DNA of 64,000 bases from Bacteroides sp. (GCA_021203515.1 JAJQAY010000064.1:1-64000), one strand, 5' to 3'; counted from the stretch's first letter, positions 16,971-28,118 are shown. The notes: generated from the sequence alone by a model not told the origin. Program-made: numbers and translations.

Positions 16971-17846
16971 ATGTTATCACTACTTTCTATTAACTGGAAC
17001 CCGAACCCCGAACTATTCAGTATCGGAAGTTTCCCTATCCGTTATTACGGTCTGCTGTGGGTTGTCGGCATCGCACCTGCCTATGTGATAGCGCACCGCC
17101 AGTTTCACGACCGCAAAATCAGTGAAAAGACGTTTGAACCGCTATTCTTCTATTGCTTCTTCGGCATACTGATTGGAGCGCGGCTGGGACACTGCCTGTT
17201 CTATCAGCCGGACTATTACCTGAACCACTTTTGGGAAATGATACTTCCCGTCAAGTTCCTGCCGGGCGGCGGTTGGAAATGGACCGGATATGAAGGACTT
17301 GCCAGTCATGGCGGTACACTGGGATTGATTATTGCCCTTTGGACATACTGCCGCAAAACGAAGATGCATTACATGGACGTGCTGGACATGATAGCCGTTG
17401 CCACACCTATCACGGCTTGTTTCATCCGCCTTGCCAACCTGATGAACTCCGAAATTATCGGCAAACCGACGGACGTGCCCTGGGCATTCGTCTTCGAACG
17501 GGTAGATATGCTGCCCCGCCATCCGGCACAGCTTTACGAAGCAATTGCCTATTTCATCTTCTTCCTGGGAATGATTTACTTGTACAAGAGGGGGCAGAAA
17601 AGCATCGCCAACTTGCCTGCGAAGTCATCCTCCCTGACCGCTACGGGCTACCATCGCGGCTTCTTCTTCGGTCTCTGCCTGACGGAGATATTCATCTTCC
17701 GCTTCTTTATTGAGTTCCTGAAAGAAGACCAGGTGGACTTTGAAAGCACCATGTCGCTCAATATGGGGCAATGGCTCAGCATTCCGTTCGTACTTATCGG
17801 ACTGTACTTTATGTTCTTCTACGGAAAAAAGAAAAAGGGAAGTTAA
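16971..17846 (+). CDS. lgt: prolipoprotein diacylglyceryl transferase
   Basis: The 291-residue inner-membrane enzyme transfers diacylglycerol to the lipobox cysteine, the first step of lipoprotein maturation. It has about seven hydrophobic segments. Conserved pieces include [11 protein letters not shown] near residue 20, [21 protein letters not shown] (near 112-118) and the Lgt signature region [15 protein letters not shown]. It lies 23 bp after the panE-like pseudogene in the same direction. Intact, as expected for an essential gene in a lipoprotein-rich Gram-negative. Confidence 0.95.
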   Translation: MLSLLSINWNPNPELFSIGSFPIRYYGLLWVVGIAPAYVIAHRQFHDRKISEKTFEPLFFYCFFGILIGARLGHCLFYQPDYYLNHFWEMILPVKFLPGGGWKWTGYEGLASHGGTLGLIIALWTYCRKTKMHYMDVLDMIAVATPITACFIRLANLMNSEIIGKPTDVPWAFVFERVDMLPRHPAQLYEAIAYFIFFLGMIYLYKRGQKSIANLPAKSSSLTATGYHRGFFFGLCLTEIFIFRFFIEFLKEDQVDFESTMSLNMGQWLSIPFVLIGLYFMFFYGKKKKGS

Positions 17847-20455
17847 TTACTTCCCTTTTACTATTCGTTTTATATCGCTCAACTTATTCAGCGCCTCCAG
17901 CGGCGTCAGGTTATTCACATCCAGATTTAGGATTTCATCGCGTATCTGGCACAGTATCGGGTCGTCCGGTTGGAAGAAACTTAGCTGCATACCTTCGCGC
18001 GTCTCTCCCACTTCTGCCATCGGCTTACTCGAAATGCCTTGTTGGCGATTATCCGCCTCCAACTGTTTCAGTATGTCGTTGACACGCTTCACAATGCTCT
18101 TGGGCATACCTGCCATCTTCGCCACATGGATACCGAAGGAGTGCTCGCTACCGCCACGCTCCAACTTGCGCAGGAAGATGACTTTATTGTCCACTTCTTT
18201 CACGGAAACATTATAGTTCTTGATACGCTTGAAGGACTTCTCCATTTCATTCAGTTCGTGGTAGTGCGTGGCAAACAATGTACGCGCCCTTGCACGCGGG
18301 TGCTCGTGAATGTGCTCCACAATGACCCATGCAATAGAAATACCATCGTAGGTGGAAGTACCGCGCCCCAGCTCGTCAAAGAGCACCAGGCTGCGGGGAG
18401 ACAGGTTATTCAGGATGTCCGCCGCCTCGTTCATCTCCACCATAAAGGTAGATTCACCGACGGAGATATTACCACTGGCGCCTACACGGGTGAATATCTT
18501 GTCCACCAATCCAATATGTGTACTCTCTGCGGGCACAAAGCTGCCTATCTGCGCCGTCAGCGTAATCAGTGCCGTTTGCCGCAGCAAGGCAGACTTACCC
18601 GCCATGTTCGGACCGGTGATAATGATAATCTGCTGCGTGCCGCTATCCAGCATCACGTCATTGGCAATGTATTTCTCGCCCACGGGAAGCTGCTTCTCAA
18701 TGACCGGATAGCGTCCCTGGTGGATTTCCAGGACATCATCATCGGCAATCACGTGACGGATATAGTTGTTTTCCGCAGCAGAAGTGACAAAAGAAAGCAG
18801 GCAGTCCAGACGCGCAATCTGGTTGGCGTTAATCTGGATGGCAGGGATGAACTCGCTTAACGCCTGCACAAGCTCCGTGTATAACTGCGTTTCCAATACG
18901 AGTATCTTATCCTCCGCACCGAGAATTTTCTCTTCATATTCCTTAAGTTCCTGCGTGATGTAGCGTTCGGCATTCGCCAAGGTCTGCTTACGTATCCACT
19001 CCTGCGGCACCTTGTCCTTATGCATATTACGCACTTCGATATAGTAACCGAAGACGTTGTTATAGCCGATTTTCAGGCTTGGGATATTCGTAAGTTCGCT
19101 TTCACGTTGCTGTATTTGCAAGAGGTAGTCTTTGTCCGAATAAGCAATCCGGCGCAACTCGTCCAGCTCTTCGTTCACACCGGACTTGATGACGCCCCCT
19201 TATTGATGAGCAACGGCGGGTCATTATTTATCTCCTTTTCGATACGGTCGCGGACGGACCGGCAGATATTCAACTGCTCGCCTATATGGTTCAGGCTGGC
19301 GTTATCCGCTTCCATACAAGCCGCTTTGATAGGCTCAATAGCCTGCAAAGCCACTTTCAGCGCAACGACTTCGCGCGGAGAGACACGCCCCACCGCCACT
19401 TTGGAGATAATACGCTCTAAATCGCCTATCAGATGCAATTGCTCTTCTATCAATTCCTTAAAATCGGGCTTGCGAAAGAAGTATTCCACCACATTCAAGC
19501 GTTCGTTGATGGGCTTCCTTCAGCGGGAACACCAACCAACGCTTCAGCAGGCGGGCGCCCATCGGGCTGATTGTCTTGTCTATCACGTTCAGCAGGCTGC
19601 TGCCACCATCGTTCATGCTACCCATCAACTCCAGGCTACGGACAGTGAACTTGTCCAAACGAACGTATTTATCCTCCTCGATACGCGCCAACGAAGTGAT
19701 ATGCCCAATCTGCGTGTGCTGCGTCATGATGAGATATTGCAAGATGGTTCCCGAAGCGATGATACCGTTCTTGAGATGTTCCACACCGAAACCTTTCAGG
19801 TTCTTCACCTCAAAGTGTTTCAGCAATTTCTCGCGGGCGGTGGTTTCTGTAAATACCCAGTCGTCCAGTTCGAAAGTAAAGAACTTACTGCCGAAGTTCC
19901 CCTCGAACATGCCGCGCTTGCCACGTTCAAAGAGTACTTCCTTCGGGGCAAAGTTATTCAGCAGCTTATCCGCATAGCCGAAAGGGCCTTCCGCTGTCAA
20001 GAACTCCCCGTAGATATATCCAGAAAAGCTACCCCACAGGCGCTTTTACCGAAGTGTACGGCAGCGAGGAAATTGTTCTCCCGATAGTTCAATACGTTGT
20101 CGTTGATAGATACCCCCGGTGTCACCAATTCCGTGATACCCCGCTTCACGAGCTTCTTCGTCAGTTTCGGGTCTTCCAGTTGGTCGCAGATGACAACGCG
20201 CTTACCCGCACGTATCAGCTTGGGCAGATACGTATCGAGCGCATGGTGTGGAAAGCCCGCCATTTCAATGGTTTTTCCCTTGCCGTTGGCACGCTTAGTA
20301 AGGGTGATGCCCAGGATTTCGGCAGCCACAACAGCATCGGTGGAGTAAGTCTCATAGAAGTCACCACAACGAAACAGCATGACAGCATCGGGATGCTTTG
20401 CCTTCAAGTCAAGGAACTGTTTCATCATCGGGGTAAGGACAATATCTTCGTTCAC
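17847..20455 (-). pseudogene. mutS: DNA mismatch repair protein MutS, broken by three frameshifts
   Basis: MutS binds mismatches and recruits MutL. All parts are recognisable: the mismatch-reading motif [10 protein letters not shown] near the N terminus, the core and lever region, and the ATPase with [15 protein letters not shown] (Walker A) and [14 protein letters not shown] (Walker B). The frame breaks at C4 20006-20009 (C5 expected, [10 protein letters not shown]), at about 19512 (VFPLK...PINERLNVV; net -2 or +1) and at C5 19195-19199 (C6 expected, [13 protein letters not shown]). The start is GTG at 20455 ([13 protein letters not shown]), because the promoter at 20501-20508 excludes the upstream TTG. 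No fragment keeps both mismatch-binding and ATPase parts, so the product is probably inactive if the sequence is right. Confidence 0.93.
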
Positions 20456-20500
20456 AGCGGTATATCTTTTACGGTTAGTAAGCGATGGATTAATAGTACG

Positions 20501-20508
20501 CAAAGATA
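20501..20508 (-). promoter_or_regulatory. -7 promoter element of mutS
   Basis: Minus-strand TATCTTTG matches TAnnTTTG and lies 46 bp before the GTG at 20455. Confidence 0.65.
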
Positions 20509-20618
20509 ATCCTTTTTTAGAAAATAAACACGGAGAGTCTTTAAATCCTTAGCAAGCCTTAACAAAGGCGGTAGTTTTACTAAAACATGTTATTAAACAC
20601 ACTTTTTTATTTGTTTTA

Positions 20619-20649
20619 TTTGGAGATTTCTCAAAAGTCCGTACCTTTG
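20619..20649 (+). promoter_or_regulatory. complete Bacteroides-type promoter of a candidate small RNA
   Basis: A -33 box TTTG (20619-20622) and a -7 box TACCTTTG (20642-20649) are separated by 19 bp, the ideal spacing. There is no protein-coding frame downstream in this direction. Confidence 0.75.
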
Positions 20650-20655
20650 TACTGT

Positions 20656-20715
20656 GTCTTCATAGTATTAGATTTAAGGTTAACAAAGGTTGGAGTACAG
20701 CGGTACTCCTTTTTT
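20656..20715 (+). ncRNA. candidate ~60-nt small RNA
   Basis: An ideal promoter ends at 20649 and a strong intrinsic terminator ends at 20715, so a transcript of roughly 55-60 nt is predicted (5' end inferred, about 20656). The body is AU-rich and largely unstructured (CATAGTATTAGATTTAAGG, then TTAACAAAGG). The 3' hairpin GGAGTAC-AGCG-GTACTCC carries a T6 tail. It contains no plausible ORF. It is divergent from mutS and convergent with the TPR gene. The core seems familiar from other Bacteroides loci, but I cannot confirm that here. Confidence 0.6.
20692..20715 (+). terminator. rho-independent terminator of the small RNA
   Basis: A 7-bp stem GGAGTAC/GTACTCC with a 4-nt loop is followed by six T. 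Confidence 0.85.
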
Positions 20716-20760
20716 ATGCCCATACGTTTGCAAATGCCGGTTGACGGCCTGCCAATTCCC

Positions 20761-22391
20761 TTAAAACTGGCGCAACAGTTCCTCTAAAGTCACACCGCTA
20801 TCGGCTTTCATCTTCTCCATACGGATACGTTTCAACCGTTTCTTCACCGAATCTTTCTCCAAGTGCATGATTTGCGACATCTCCGACTGCGACAACTGCA
20901 TCTTCACCATGTAGCAATAACGCAAGTCTTCCTTGTTCAGCAACGGATAAATCTGTTGCAGACGCTTAGTGAAGCCGTCAAAAATAAGGTCCGCGTCCCG
21001 TACGATGTCATCCCAGTCGTCATCCGAAAGCAGGATATTACTCCCCTTCTCTATTTCTTGGACAATACGCAGGTTCAACCTCCTGAAGAAAGCCTCTTTC
21101 AGTTTGGTTTCTTTCTGTTCCAGTTCCGCCATGCGTTGCAGGCTCTCCGAACTTACTTTGCGCTGCCGGTGCAACTCCTCTTTCTGGCTATCAAACTGGC
21201 GTTGCTGCCTCATCAATCGGCGACGATAGAAGAAATAAACAATACTTGCCACCCACAGTGACAGTAAGGACAGGATAGTCATCATATATACATTGTTCTG
21301 CCTTTCCGCCGCCTGACTGTGCCAATAAAGATTTTCGACAGGCGGTTGTTCGTGCCGGTAAAGTTCCTGCAAAGCAATGGCTTCGGCTGTATGCCGCTGC
21401 TTCCGCAAGGTATCGGCCAACTCCGTAAAGCGCAACAAAAGAGGATAGGCGTCCGCCGCACGCCCCATTTGATAATAGGTCTTGGCCATATAGTTGCACG
21501 CGTCCGCCTGTGTAGCCAAACTCGAACTGGCTACTGCCTTCCGGAAATAATAATAAGCGGAGTCATATTTCCTCAGCTTCCTGAACAAGTCCAGTTTTGT
21601 GGCGCAAAGGCCAAGAATGGCTATCGAGTCTTTTTCCGGACGAAGCGCTATGGACTTGTTAATATATTCCAAAGCCTTATCACATTCTCCCATTTGTGCA
21701 TAGATGCTGCCCAAATCGGTATAGACATAAACCAATTGCCCGGGCAGTGAATCTGTGATTGCCGCATCATAGGCAGCCTGCGCATAATGCAGAGCGCTGT
21801 CGAGTCTGTTCGTGAACAGATAACCGATTGCGATATCACACAGCGCCAAGTTTTTATAGAAATGGTTATCCATCCTCAATGCCGCATTCAGGGCTTCTTT
21901 GGAGTAACGTACCTTACCGGAATATTCGTCTTCACTCAAACAAACAACTCCCAACCAGGTATTTACCCTATAAAGTTGTTCGTCATTCCCACTACCTTGC
22001 AGGAAAAGCAGTGCTTTCAAGAAAGATTGTATGGCGTCTTCCATACGATGCAACCGCCTGTCCAAATGCGCTTTGCAGTAAAGCGCCCGTTCGGCATAGA
22101 GGGAATCGCCCGATGTGCTGAAATACTTAATGGCAGGCAGAAACAAAGTGTCCGTCGCCACAGTCAGTTGTTGTTTCCGATGCATGGCTTCGGACATAAG
22201 CAGGGCATATAGTGCATAGTCACGATCTGACAAGTGTTGCAATGACTCTTCTATCCCGTTCATCACCGTAATGGCGCTGTCTGTCTCTTTTCCGCCATTA
22301 ACTTCTCGGCCAGCGCTACACGACGGTCAGGACCACAAGCCACTAAAACCAGCCCCCATAAAACAATCCATGCAATGTGTTTGTATCTCAT
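20761..22391 (-). pseudogene. TPR lipoprotein with transmembrane helix and C-terminal regulator-like domain, frameshifted
   Basis: The N terminus is a lipoprotein signal ending VLVACGPDRR (lipobox cysteine at residue 19). After ~15 residues the frame breaks in a T4 run on the plus strand (22288-22291); five bases would give AEKETDSAITVMNG and one 543-residue protein. Then follow several tetratricopeptide repeats (about residues 50-330), one membrane helix (ILSLLSLWVASIVYFFYRR), a coiled-coil segment rich in Q/E/R and a C-terminal helical domain (EDLRYCYMVKMQLSQSEMSQIM) resembling a helix-turn-helix. Bacteroides has many such proteins of unknown role, perhaps sensory. Confidence 0.7.
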
Positions 22392-22506
22392 ATTTGTGTT
22401 ATTTATAAAAATCGTTTCAGTCAACCACCCGCTTCAGCAATCGCTTTCTTCAACATGCGGATATTTCTCTTTGTTCGTCCAAAAGAGGTAACAGAGGCAC
22501 GCCGGT

Positions 22507-23788
22507 TCAAATCGCAGATACTGTTATCCATACCTGTCCTTTGTCGAACACAACGAATATCTGTTCTCCCCAGCTACCGCTGAAAAAGCCCGGAGAAGTG
22601 TGACCCACGAAACAGTCGTCGCCTGCATGTTCATAACTCCATTTCTCGCGGGCACCCAACTTCTGTATCACTCCATACAACTCGTCCAAAGAGAGTTTGG
22701 TCTCCACCTTTCCAAAAAAAACAGTTTCCGGTATTGCGTATAGGAAAACAGGATGAACAGCAACGTAGGAATGCCGACAATGCCCAGTAAAAACGGAGTT
22801 TCAAAAAAGACAGGAGTCCCCGCAAGCATTTATAGATTGCGATACCTGTAATTATAAATGGAATGAACAGCATAAAAACCGATAATCCGTAATGCGTCAA
22901 CGCATTGTCCACAGACAAATTCATCCGTCCGGTGCGCATGACAAAAGCTGCCAATCCTTCATTCCGCTCTTTATGGAACTGCATCCAATAGTTGATAAGC
23001 ACCCCCGCAAATAAAAAGAATATCACAAATACCCATAGGTAATTGCTGCTTTCTATATCGAGCGGATAAGTATTGAGCGGGTATTCCACGCCACCAAAGG
23101 TAAGGTCTAACGGAGTAATGACATAACTGCCCGGGCGTTCGGCTTTCATTCGGTATACAAAGCGATACTCCTCCACTCCATTCCGGGAAGAATACATATT
23201 TGAAGAAGAAAGCTGCTCGATGCCCGGATGCTGAAAAGCAGGCGTACGGGGATCGGGTTCCCGGTTGCAGACCAGTATCAGCTTAAACTCCTGTCCCGCC
23301 TTTGGCATAGCCGGCTCTGTGGTGAGGGTACAGACCACTCCTTCCGAATTTTTTGCAGGAAGCACATTCACAACGGCAGATGCGCAGGTATAGGTATTTC
23401 CTTCAATAATTGCCGTAATAGCAGGCAAAGTCACCGTTCCCGGTTTTAAAAAGCGGATAGCAAAATAAAACCCTTGCAATGAAACGATTTCCGAGTTTCC
23501 ATTCACCATTGTCATCCGCGACGAACTCATCGGATGAGGGCCGGATATCCGTTCCACTTCCTCCGCATCCCATACGGGAGGAGTACATTTTTCCATTTCC
23601 CGGTTGCTCAAATAGCGCAACTGCACTTCCTTGCCAACATATATCTGATGGAAAGCCGTGTCTACTTCACTGACGAAGAACGCTTTGTCAGTCTGCTGCG
23701 CCAAGACCGCAGGCAGGTAGAATATCCCGAAAAGACAAACTAACAGTAGCTTGAAAGCGGTATGTACTTTTGCCGGATAAGTTTCCAC
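22507..23788 (-). pseudogene. BatD-like membrane protein, frameshifted twice near the C terminus
   Basis: The start is probably GTG at 23788 (METYPAKVHTAFKLLLVCLF), 10 bp after the stop of the upstream gene. A signal peptide ends VLAQQ. The middle resembles the first repeats of BatD (GPHPMSSSRMTMVNG, then LKPGTVTLPAITA). Two hydrophobic segments follow (LWVFVIFFLFAGVLI; GLSVFMLFIPFIITGIA). The frame breaks at C4 22818-22821 (C5 expected, giving RGTPVFFETPFLLG) and at A8 22714-22721 (A9 expected, giving FGKVETKLSLDELYG). Restored length is 427 residues. Bat proteins were linked to aerotolerance; this short form has no assigned job. Confidence 0.65.
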
Positions 23789-23798
23789 AATACTTCCC

Positions 23799-24896
23799 TT
23801 ACTTAGTTTCTTCCCACTCCTTTTCCAGCTTCCCGTCGATGTCATACTGTTTCCAACGTCCGATACGACGCCCGTTCCGGTACTCTCCCACTTCACGCAC
23901 ACGGTCATTTTTCACATAGCGAGACTCGAACGGCCCGTTTTGGCGCCCGTTTTCGTAGTTGGAGATTTCCCAATAATCGTAACGGCTTGTCACAACCAGC
24001 TGGCGTGCCTTGCCATGAAGACGGTCATACTGGTAGGTCGCTTCATAAATCAGTTCTCCATTCTCCGGATTATATTCGCGATAAAGCCCGTCCTTACGGT
24101 CGGCTTTCATATAGTACTCCCGTTTGCGGGCGCCCGTCTCCCGGTCATACGAGACATGCAATCCTTCTTCCTTTCCGTTAGCATAGATCTGAATGACAAG
24201 CGTATCTCCGTTTTCAGCTATCTCCGTCCAGCGCCCGTCCTTTTGGCCGTTTTTATAATGTCCCAATACATGCGGAAGGCCGAAAGTGAATATAGCCGAA
24301 TAATCACCGTCTTTCTGCCCATATTCATTGTAATAGACTGTTTCATGCAGCTCATAAGTACCTTTCAGGAAAGTAAACCGCTTGCCCACTTGCTTACCGT
24401 CCTTGTAAGTATGCTCCCGGCGCAAAGTGCCGTCAAAGTCATAGTATATGTCTTTACCGTCCTGCTTGCCAGCACGATAATTCACCTCGCGTTCCAGCTT
24501 ACCGTCAGTATAGTAAGTTTTGCGGGCGCCATCCAGTTTATCCTCTTTATAGGATTTCTCTTCTTTCACTTTTTCCTCATCGTTATAGTACTTGAATACA
24601 CCATTCTTCCGGCCTTCTTTATAACTGCCCGAACATTTCAGCCTGCTATATTCGCGCTCTTCGTACTTGCCGTTAAAAAGGCCATCTTTAAACTCTGCCA
24701 AGACATAGGCGGAATGATAACCATCAATTATACGATGCTCTCCGTTTAAAGGAGTGTCAGCCTTCAAGTCCCGGAAAAGAATACGCCCGTCACCCATATT
24801 AATGGCCGACACCTGCTCAATGGAATACTCTTTCTGTGCAAAGACAAATACAGAAAAAAGGAGCAAAGAGAAAATAAATAAAGTTCGTTTTACTAT
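23799..24896 (-). CDS. secreted toxin_YwqK/MORN-repeat protein, start codon unclear
   Basis: About 365 residues: a signal peptide (KRTLFIFSLLLFSVFVFAQ) followed by many ~22-residue repeats of the type GxYKNGQKDGRW or YxxGKxxG, characteristic of toxin_YwqK/MORN-like antitoxin or surface proteins. Between the promoter (24933-24940) and the signal peptide there is no in-frame ATG, GTG or TTG. ATA at 24896 before GTA AAA CGA is the likely relic of an ATG. The downstream BatD-like gene starts 10 bp after its stop, so the two form an operon. Role unknown. Confidence 0.65.
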   Translation of the reverse strand: MVKRTLFIFSLLLFSVFVFAQKEYSIEQVSAINMGDGRILFRDLKADTPLNGEHRIIDGYHSAYVLAEFKDGLFNGKYEEREYSRLKCSGSYKEGRKNGVFKYYNDEEKVKEEKSYKEDKLDGARKTYYTDGKLEREVNYRAGKQDGKDIYYDFDGTLRREHTYKDGKQVGKRFTFLKGTYELHETVYYNEYGQKDGDYSAIFTFGLPHVLGHYKNGQKDGRWTEIAENGDTLVIQIYANGKEEGLHVSYDRETGARKREYYMKADRKDGLYREYNPENGELIYEATYQYDRLHGKARQLVVTSRYDYWEISNYENGRQNGPFESRYVKNDRVREVGEYRNGRRIGRWKQYDIDGKLEKEWEETK

Positions 24897-24932
24897 AGCT
24901 ATTTCATGTTTATAATTACTTTTTATTACGTG

Positions 24933-24940
24933 CAAAGATA
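24933..24940 (-). promoter_or_regulatory. -7 promoter element of the MORN-type operon
   Basis: Minus-strand TATCTTTG matches TAnnTTTG. Its position rules out a TTG start at 24935 for the gene below. Confidence 0.6.
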
Positions 24941-25009
24941 ACAGTATTGTGCTTCATTGCTAAACAATGACAAAAGTAAAAAGTACTTGCAGAAATAGAA
25001 AAATCATTA

Positions 25010-25134
25010 GGGGGATAAATCAAAGGGACGCATAATTATAGAAACTGCTGTTTTATAGGCATTTATCATTAGCATCAGGACGACATACAAGGGGACATTT
25101 AACAAAAGGAAGGGGGACAAATAAGCAGTTCATA
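25010..25134. repeat. GGGGACA words, two of them 22 bp apart
   Basis: GGGGACATTTAAC at 25091 and GGGGACAAATAAG at 25113 are in 22-bp register, and a related GGGGATAAAT lies at 25011. Nothing else is visible in the gene-free interval 24941-25141. Confidence 0.4.
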
Positions 25135-25141
25135 TACCAAA

Positions 25142-25178
25142 TACGGGATAATGAGGTTTGCCTTCCCATTATCCCGTA
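25142..25178 (-). terminator. probable terminator of the second DUF3836 gene
   Basis: TACGGGATAATG and CATTATCCCGTA form a perfect 12-bp stem 24 bp beyond the stop codon. The T-tract is weak in both directions. Confidence 0.6.
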
Positions 25179-25201
25179 ATCTATTTTCTGTCAGCAATAT
25201 A

Positions 25202-25626
25202 TTACTTTGTACTTGCCAGCATCAAAGAAGCATCCGTATCGTTCACTTCATAAACCGTCTTTTCCACGTTGCTATCATAAGCATTGCTGCGAGAGTTTCA
25301 GCGGGCATAGCTTACTTCCACTTCACCGCCTGCATATACCACATTCAGTTTGAAATAAGGAACCATGCTTCTTTCGAGCTGTTCCACTTGGAGGCTTCCT
25401 TGCTCGTCACGCGATTTTCATTGTCATAGCTGTAAGTGTAGCGAAGGTGACGGAAAAGATAACCGTTCTCATTACGGAAGATGGTTTTCGCGGTCATCAA
25501 CTCACCGCTCATCTCATCGTTAGTTACATACTGGGCAGGATTGCTTGCACTTGCTGAGAAGTTCATTACGCTTGCCATTACTACTACTGTCATTACCACT
25601 GCTTTAAGAATTACATTTGCTTTCAT
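25202..25626 (-). pseudogene. DUF3836 secreted protein, frameshifted and with an in-frame stop
   Basis: A second DUF3836 paralogue with signal peptide MKANVILKAVVMTVVVMASV and the family pattern YTYSYDNENRVTSKEASKWN. The frame breaks at 25363-25364 (CC, CCC expected; KEAWVPYFKLNV in the restored frame). A TGA at 25298-25300 replaces a tryptophan (SYAR-W-NSRSNAY), so G to A. Restored product 141 residues ending LMLASTK. It is on the opposite strand from the other two DUF3836 genes. Confidence 0.8.
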
Positions 25627-25837
25627 AATCGTTATTTTTTTATTGATATTACTTCGGTTATTTATTAGTCTTTCGTTGTTGACCGCCTTCGCCAATATAT
25701 AGTCAATTGGCGTGCCAAAGCAATAAATCACTGATAATCAATGACTATTAAAAATGAAGCAATGTTCATTTCCGAACAACTGTCCGCACAGAAGCGGACA
25801 ACCAAAAGATAAATTACGCACCCAATAAAAATATTAC

Positions 25838-25845
25838 TATATTTG
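25838..25845 (+). promoter_or_regulatory. -7 promoter element of the modular lipoprotein gene
   Basis: TATATTTG matches TAnnTTTG. The coding start is at 26188, so the transcript has a leader of about 335 nt. Confidence 0.6.
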
Positions 25846-26018
25846 CAATTAATTAAATATCAAAAAACTACATACAAAACAGAAAGAACAGTATCATTTC
25901 TTAAGAAGTGCTTCGCCAGGCGTTACCTCTCACAGCGTTATATTAATAAACATTATTTATAAACAACCGGAAAAGCGTTTCCATTCTTATACTTATTAAA
26001 GAAATTGAGCTTTTAGCT

Positions 26019-26151
26019 CTTATTCTCTCATCTGAAAACCGCCAATTCGAAGTAAGTGAGAATAAGTGATTGAAAGTTCACGTTGTTTGGCGTGAACTGT
26101 TCATACTTATTTACTTACATGGTGCTTGGCGGTACCTCAGATGAAAATAAG
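26019..26151 (+). promoter_or_regulatory. long imperfect hairpin in a ~335-nt leader
   Basis: The arms 26019-26082 and 26089-26151 pair over most of their length: CTTATTCTCTCATCTGA with TCAGATGAAAATAAG, ACCGCCAA with TTGGCGGT, AAGTAAGT with ACTTAC, and AGTTCACG with CGTGAACT around a TTGTTT loop. The stem ends 37 bp before the ATG. It could be a regulatory leader or the inverted ends of a small element. The remaining gene-free sequence 25627-26018 shows only the promoter. Confidence 0.55.
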
Positions 26152-26187
26152 TTGAATGGTTCCGCCTTTTCTTTTATCTTTATCTAC

Positions 26188-28107
26188 ATGAAAACAATTA
26201 AATTACAAACCATTTTGCTACTTAGCATACTATTAGCTTTTGTAGCCTGCTCGGATAATGAGAATAACGAGAATAACGACAACAATGTACCACAAGTCAC
26301 CACCCCACTCCCTGGAGTAGATGTCCCACAAACAGCCGGAAATGAGTTCACGATTAAAGGTAATGGTTTCAGTGAAGACTGCGAAATTGTGCTAAAAGAA
26401 GAAGCAAATACCCGAAGCACCGCCCGCACGGTAACAGTAATCATCAAAGAAGTAACCCCGACATCAGTTACATTCATCATTCCTGAAGGAATGGACGGTA
26501 TATTTATTATTATTATAAAACAGAATGACAAGGAATACGTAATAGGAAAAATTGCCATAAAGAGTAATCTTGCAGGCATATGGAAATGGAACGGAAGCTA
26601 TCAGTAAGGAAGATTGATTGAGACTCATGAAAACCAATACTTCATTCTGAATGCAGATAGAAAGGGATATTATCAAGACGAAAATAGTAATGAACCCTAT
26701 CAGTGGATGCTAGAAGGAAAAGTAATCAAGATAGAATATGAGAATGGAGAGCATCTTGAACTTACGATTGTTGCAATCAATGCCAGCGAAATAGAAGTAA
26801 GTTACAAAGAAAACGGACAGCAATGGGTGGAGAAACTTACCAAATACAATGAAGTGATTTCCTTTGATAAAAGGGAAACAATTACTCTAAATACAAACAA
26901 TGTAACAGACCACAAGGCCACTTGCGCAGGACAATACGTAACCAAAAGCAAGGATTTCAGTTACGGAATATGCTTCAGCCAAAGCAACGAAACTCCTGAA
27001 ACGGCAACCGACCAGGCTATTGTCGCTTCCTCTGCAGATGAAAACAATACATTCAATGTAACTCTTGACAATTTACCCAGCGGGGTTACATTCTATTATC
27101 GCTCTTTCCTAACTGTCAACGACCAAACTTATTATGGAGAAGTAAAAACATTCGCTACCATAGACGTTACGACCAAAGAGGCAACAGATATTGAAGACAA
27201 ACAAGCCGTTTGTTCCGGTCAGTATTACAAAGAAGCATTCATCAAAGAATACGGTATTTGGTATAGCGACAAAAATGGAATTCCTGATGCAAATGGAACT
27301 AAAATGACTGCAACATCAGCCGATGAAGAAGACAACTATTCTCTAGCAATAAAGCAGCTTCTGCCGGCCACTACTTACTATTTTTGCGCATACGTCATCA
27401 ATATGGAAGGGAAAGTATTCTATAGTGAAATAGAATCATTCAAGATAATTGGAGTAAAAACATTGGGATACGATAAAACAAAAGAAACGGCCACTTGTAG
27501 CGGAGAATACATAGGAAATAGTCAAAACCTGTCAGAATACGGCATTTGCTACAGTACATCCAGCCAATCTCCCACTACATCAAATGAGAAAGTCGTATCT
27601 TCCAACATGAGTGCGGAAGGCATATTCAGCGCAACAATCAGTAATTTAAAATCAGAAATAACCTATTATTACAGAGATTACTCTATAGTCGGTAGCAAAA
27701 CTTACTATGGTGAAACAAAATCTTTCAAAGTAGAACGGTCTTTCCCCGTAGGCACATGGAAGCAAACCATTTTAGAGGTAACAGAGATATATGGTGGAGA
27801 AGAACACTACTCAAGCGGAGAACGGAATTTCATTATCGTTTATCTGGAAAGTGGCAAAATCGGAACAGTAAATGCTTCGGGTGAGCTAATCATTGATGAA
27901 AAGTCCAGTTACAGTTATGATGAAACGACTCAAACTCTCAGTAGCTCCTATTATGACGCAGGAGATAAACAAATAAACACTGAAACCGGAAAAGTTACAT
28001 TCACCGATAGCGGTTTCAAACTGACAATCAAGACTACAGATGAGCATGTAGAAAGAATTGCTATCACTATATATCTGAAACAGAGTGATGCACCGGGAAC
28101 TAACTAA
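26188..28107 (+). pseudogene. modular surface lipoprotein with IPT-like and three Fn3-like repeats, split by a stop codon
   Basis: The lipoprotein signal LLSILLAFVACSDNE (lipobox Cys) is followed by an Asn/Glu linker, an IPT/TIG-like domain (GNEFTIKGNGFSEDCEI), a ~70-residue spacer domain and three ~95-residue repeats. Each repeat begins near xATCAGQY / AVCSGQY / ATCSGEY and contains YGICFS / YGIWYS / YGICYS and TYYYR or TFYYR. The C-terminal domain is a lipocalin-like FPVGTWKQTILEV. A TAA at 26605-26607 (codon 140, GSYQ-stop-GRLIETHENQ) interrupts an otherwise single 1920-bp frame; CAA to TAA would explain it. Probably surface-exposed; ligand unknown. Confidence 0.8.
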
Positions 28108-28118
28108 TTTCTGAAAGC

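Noticed and set aside
20456..20503. TTG start for MutS 16 codons upstream.
   Set aside because: The -7 box of the promoter covers this TTG, so it cannot be within the transcript; GTG 20455 matches the normal MutS N terminus.
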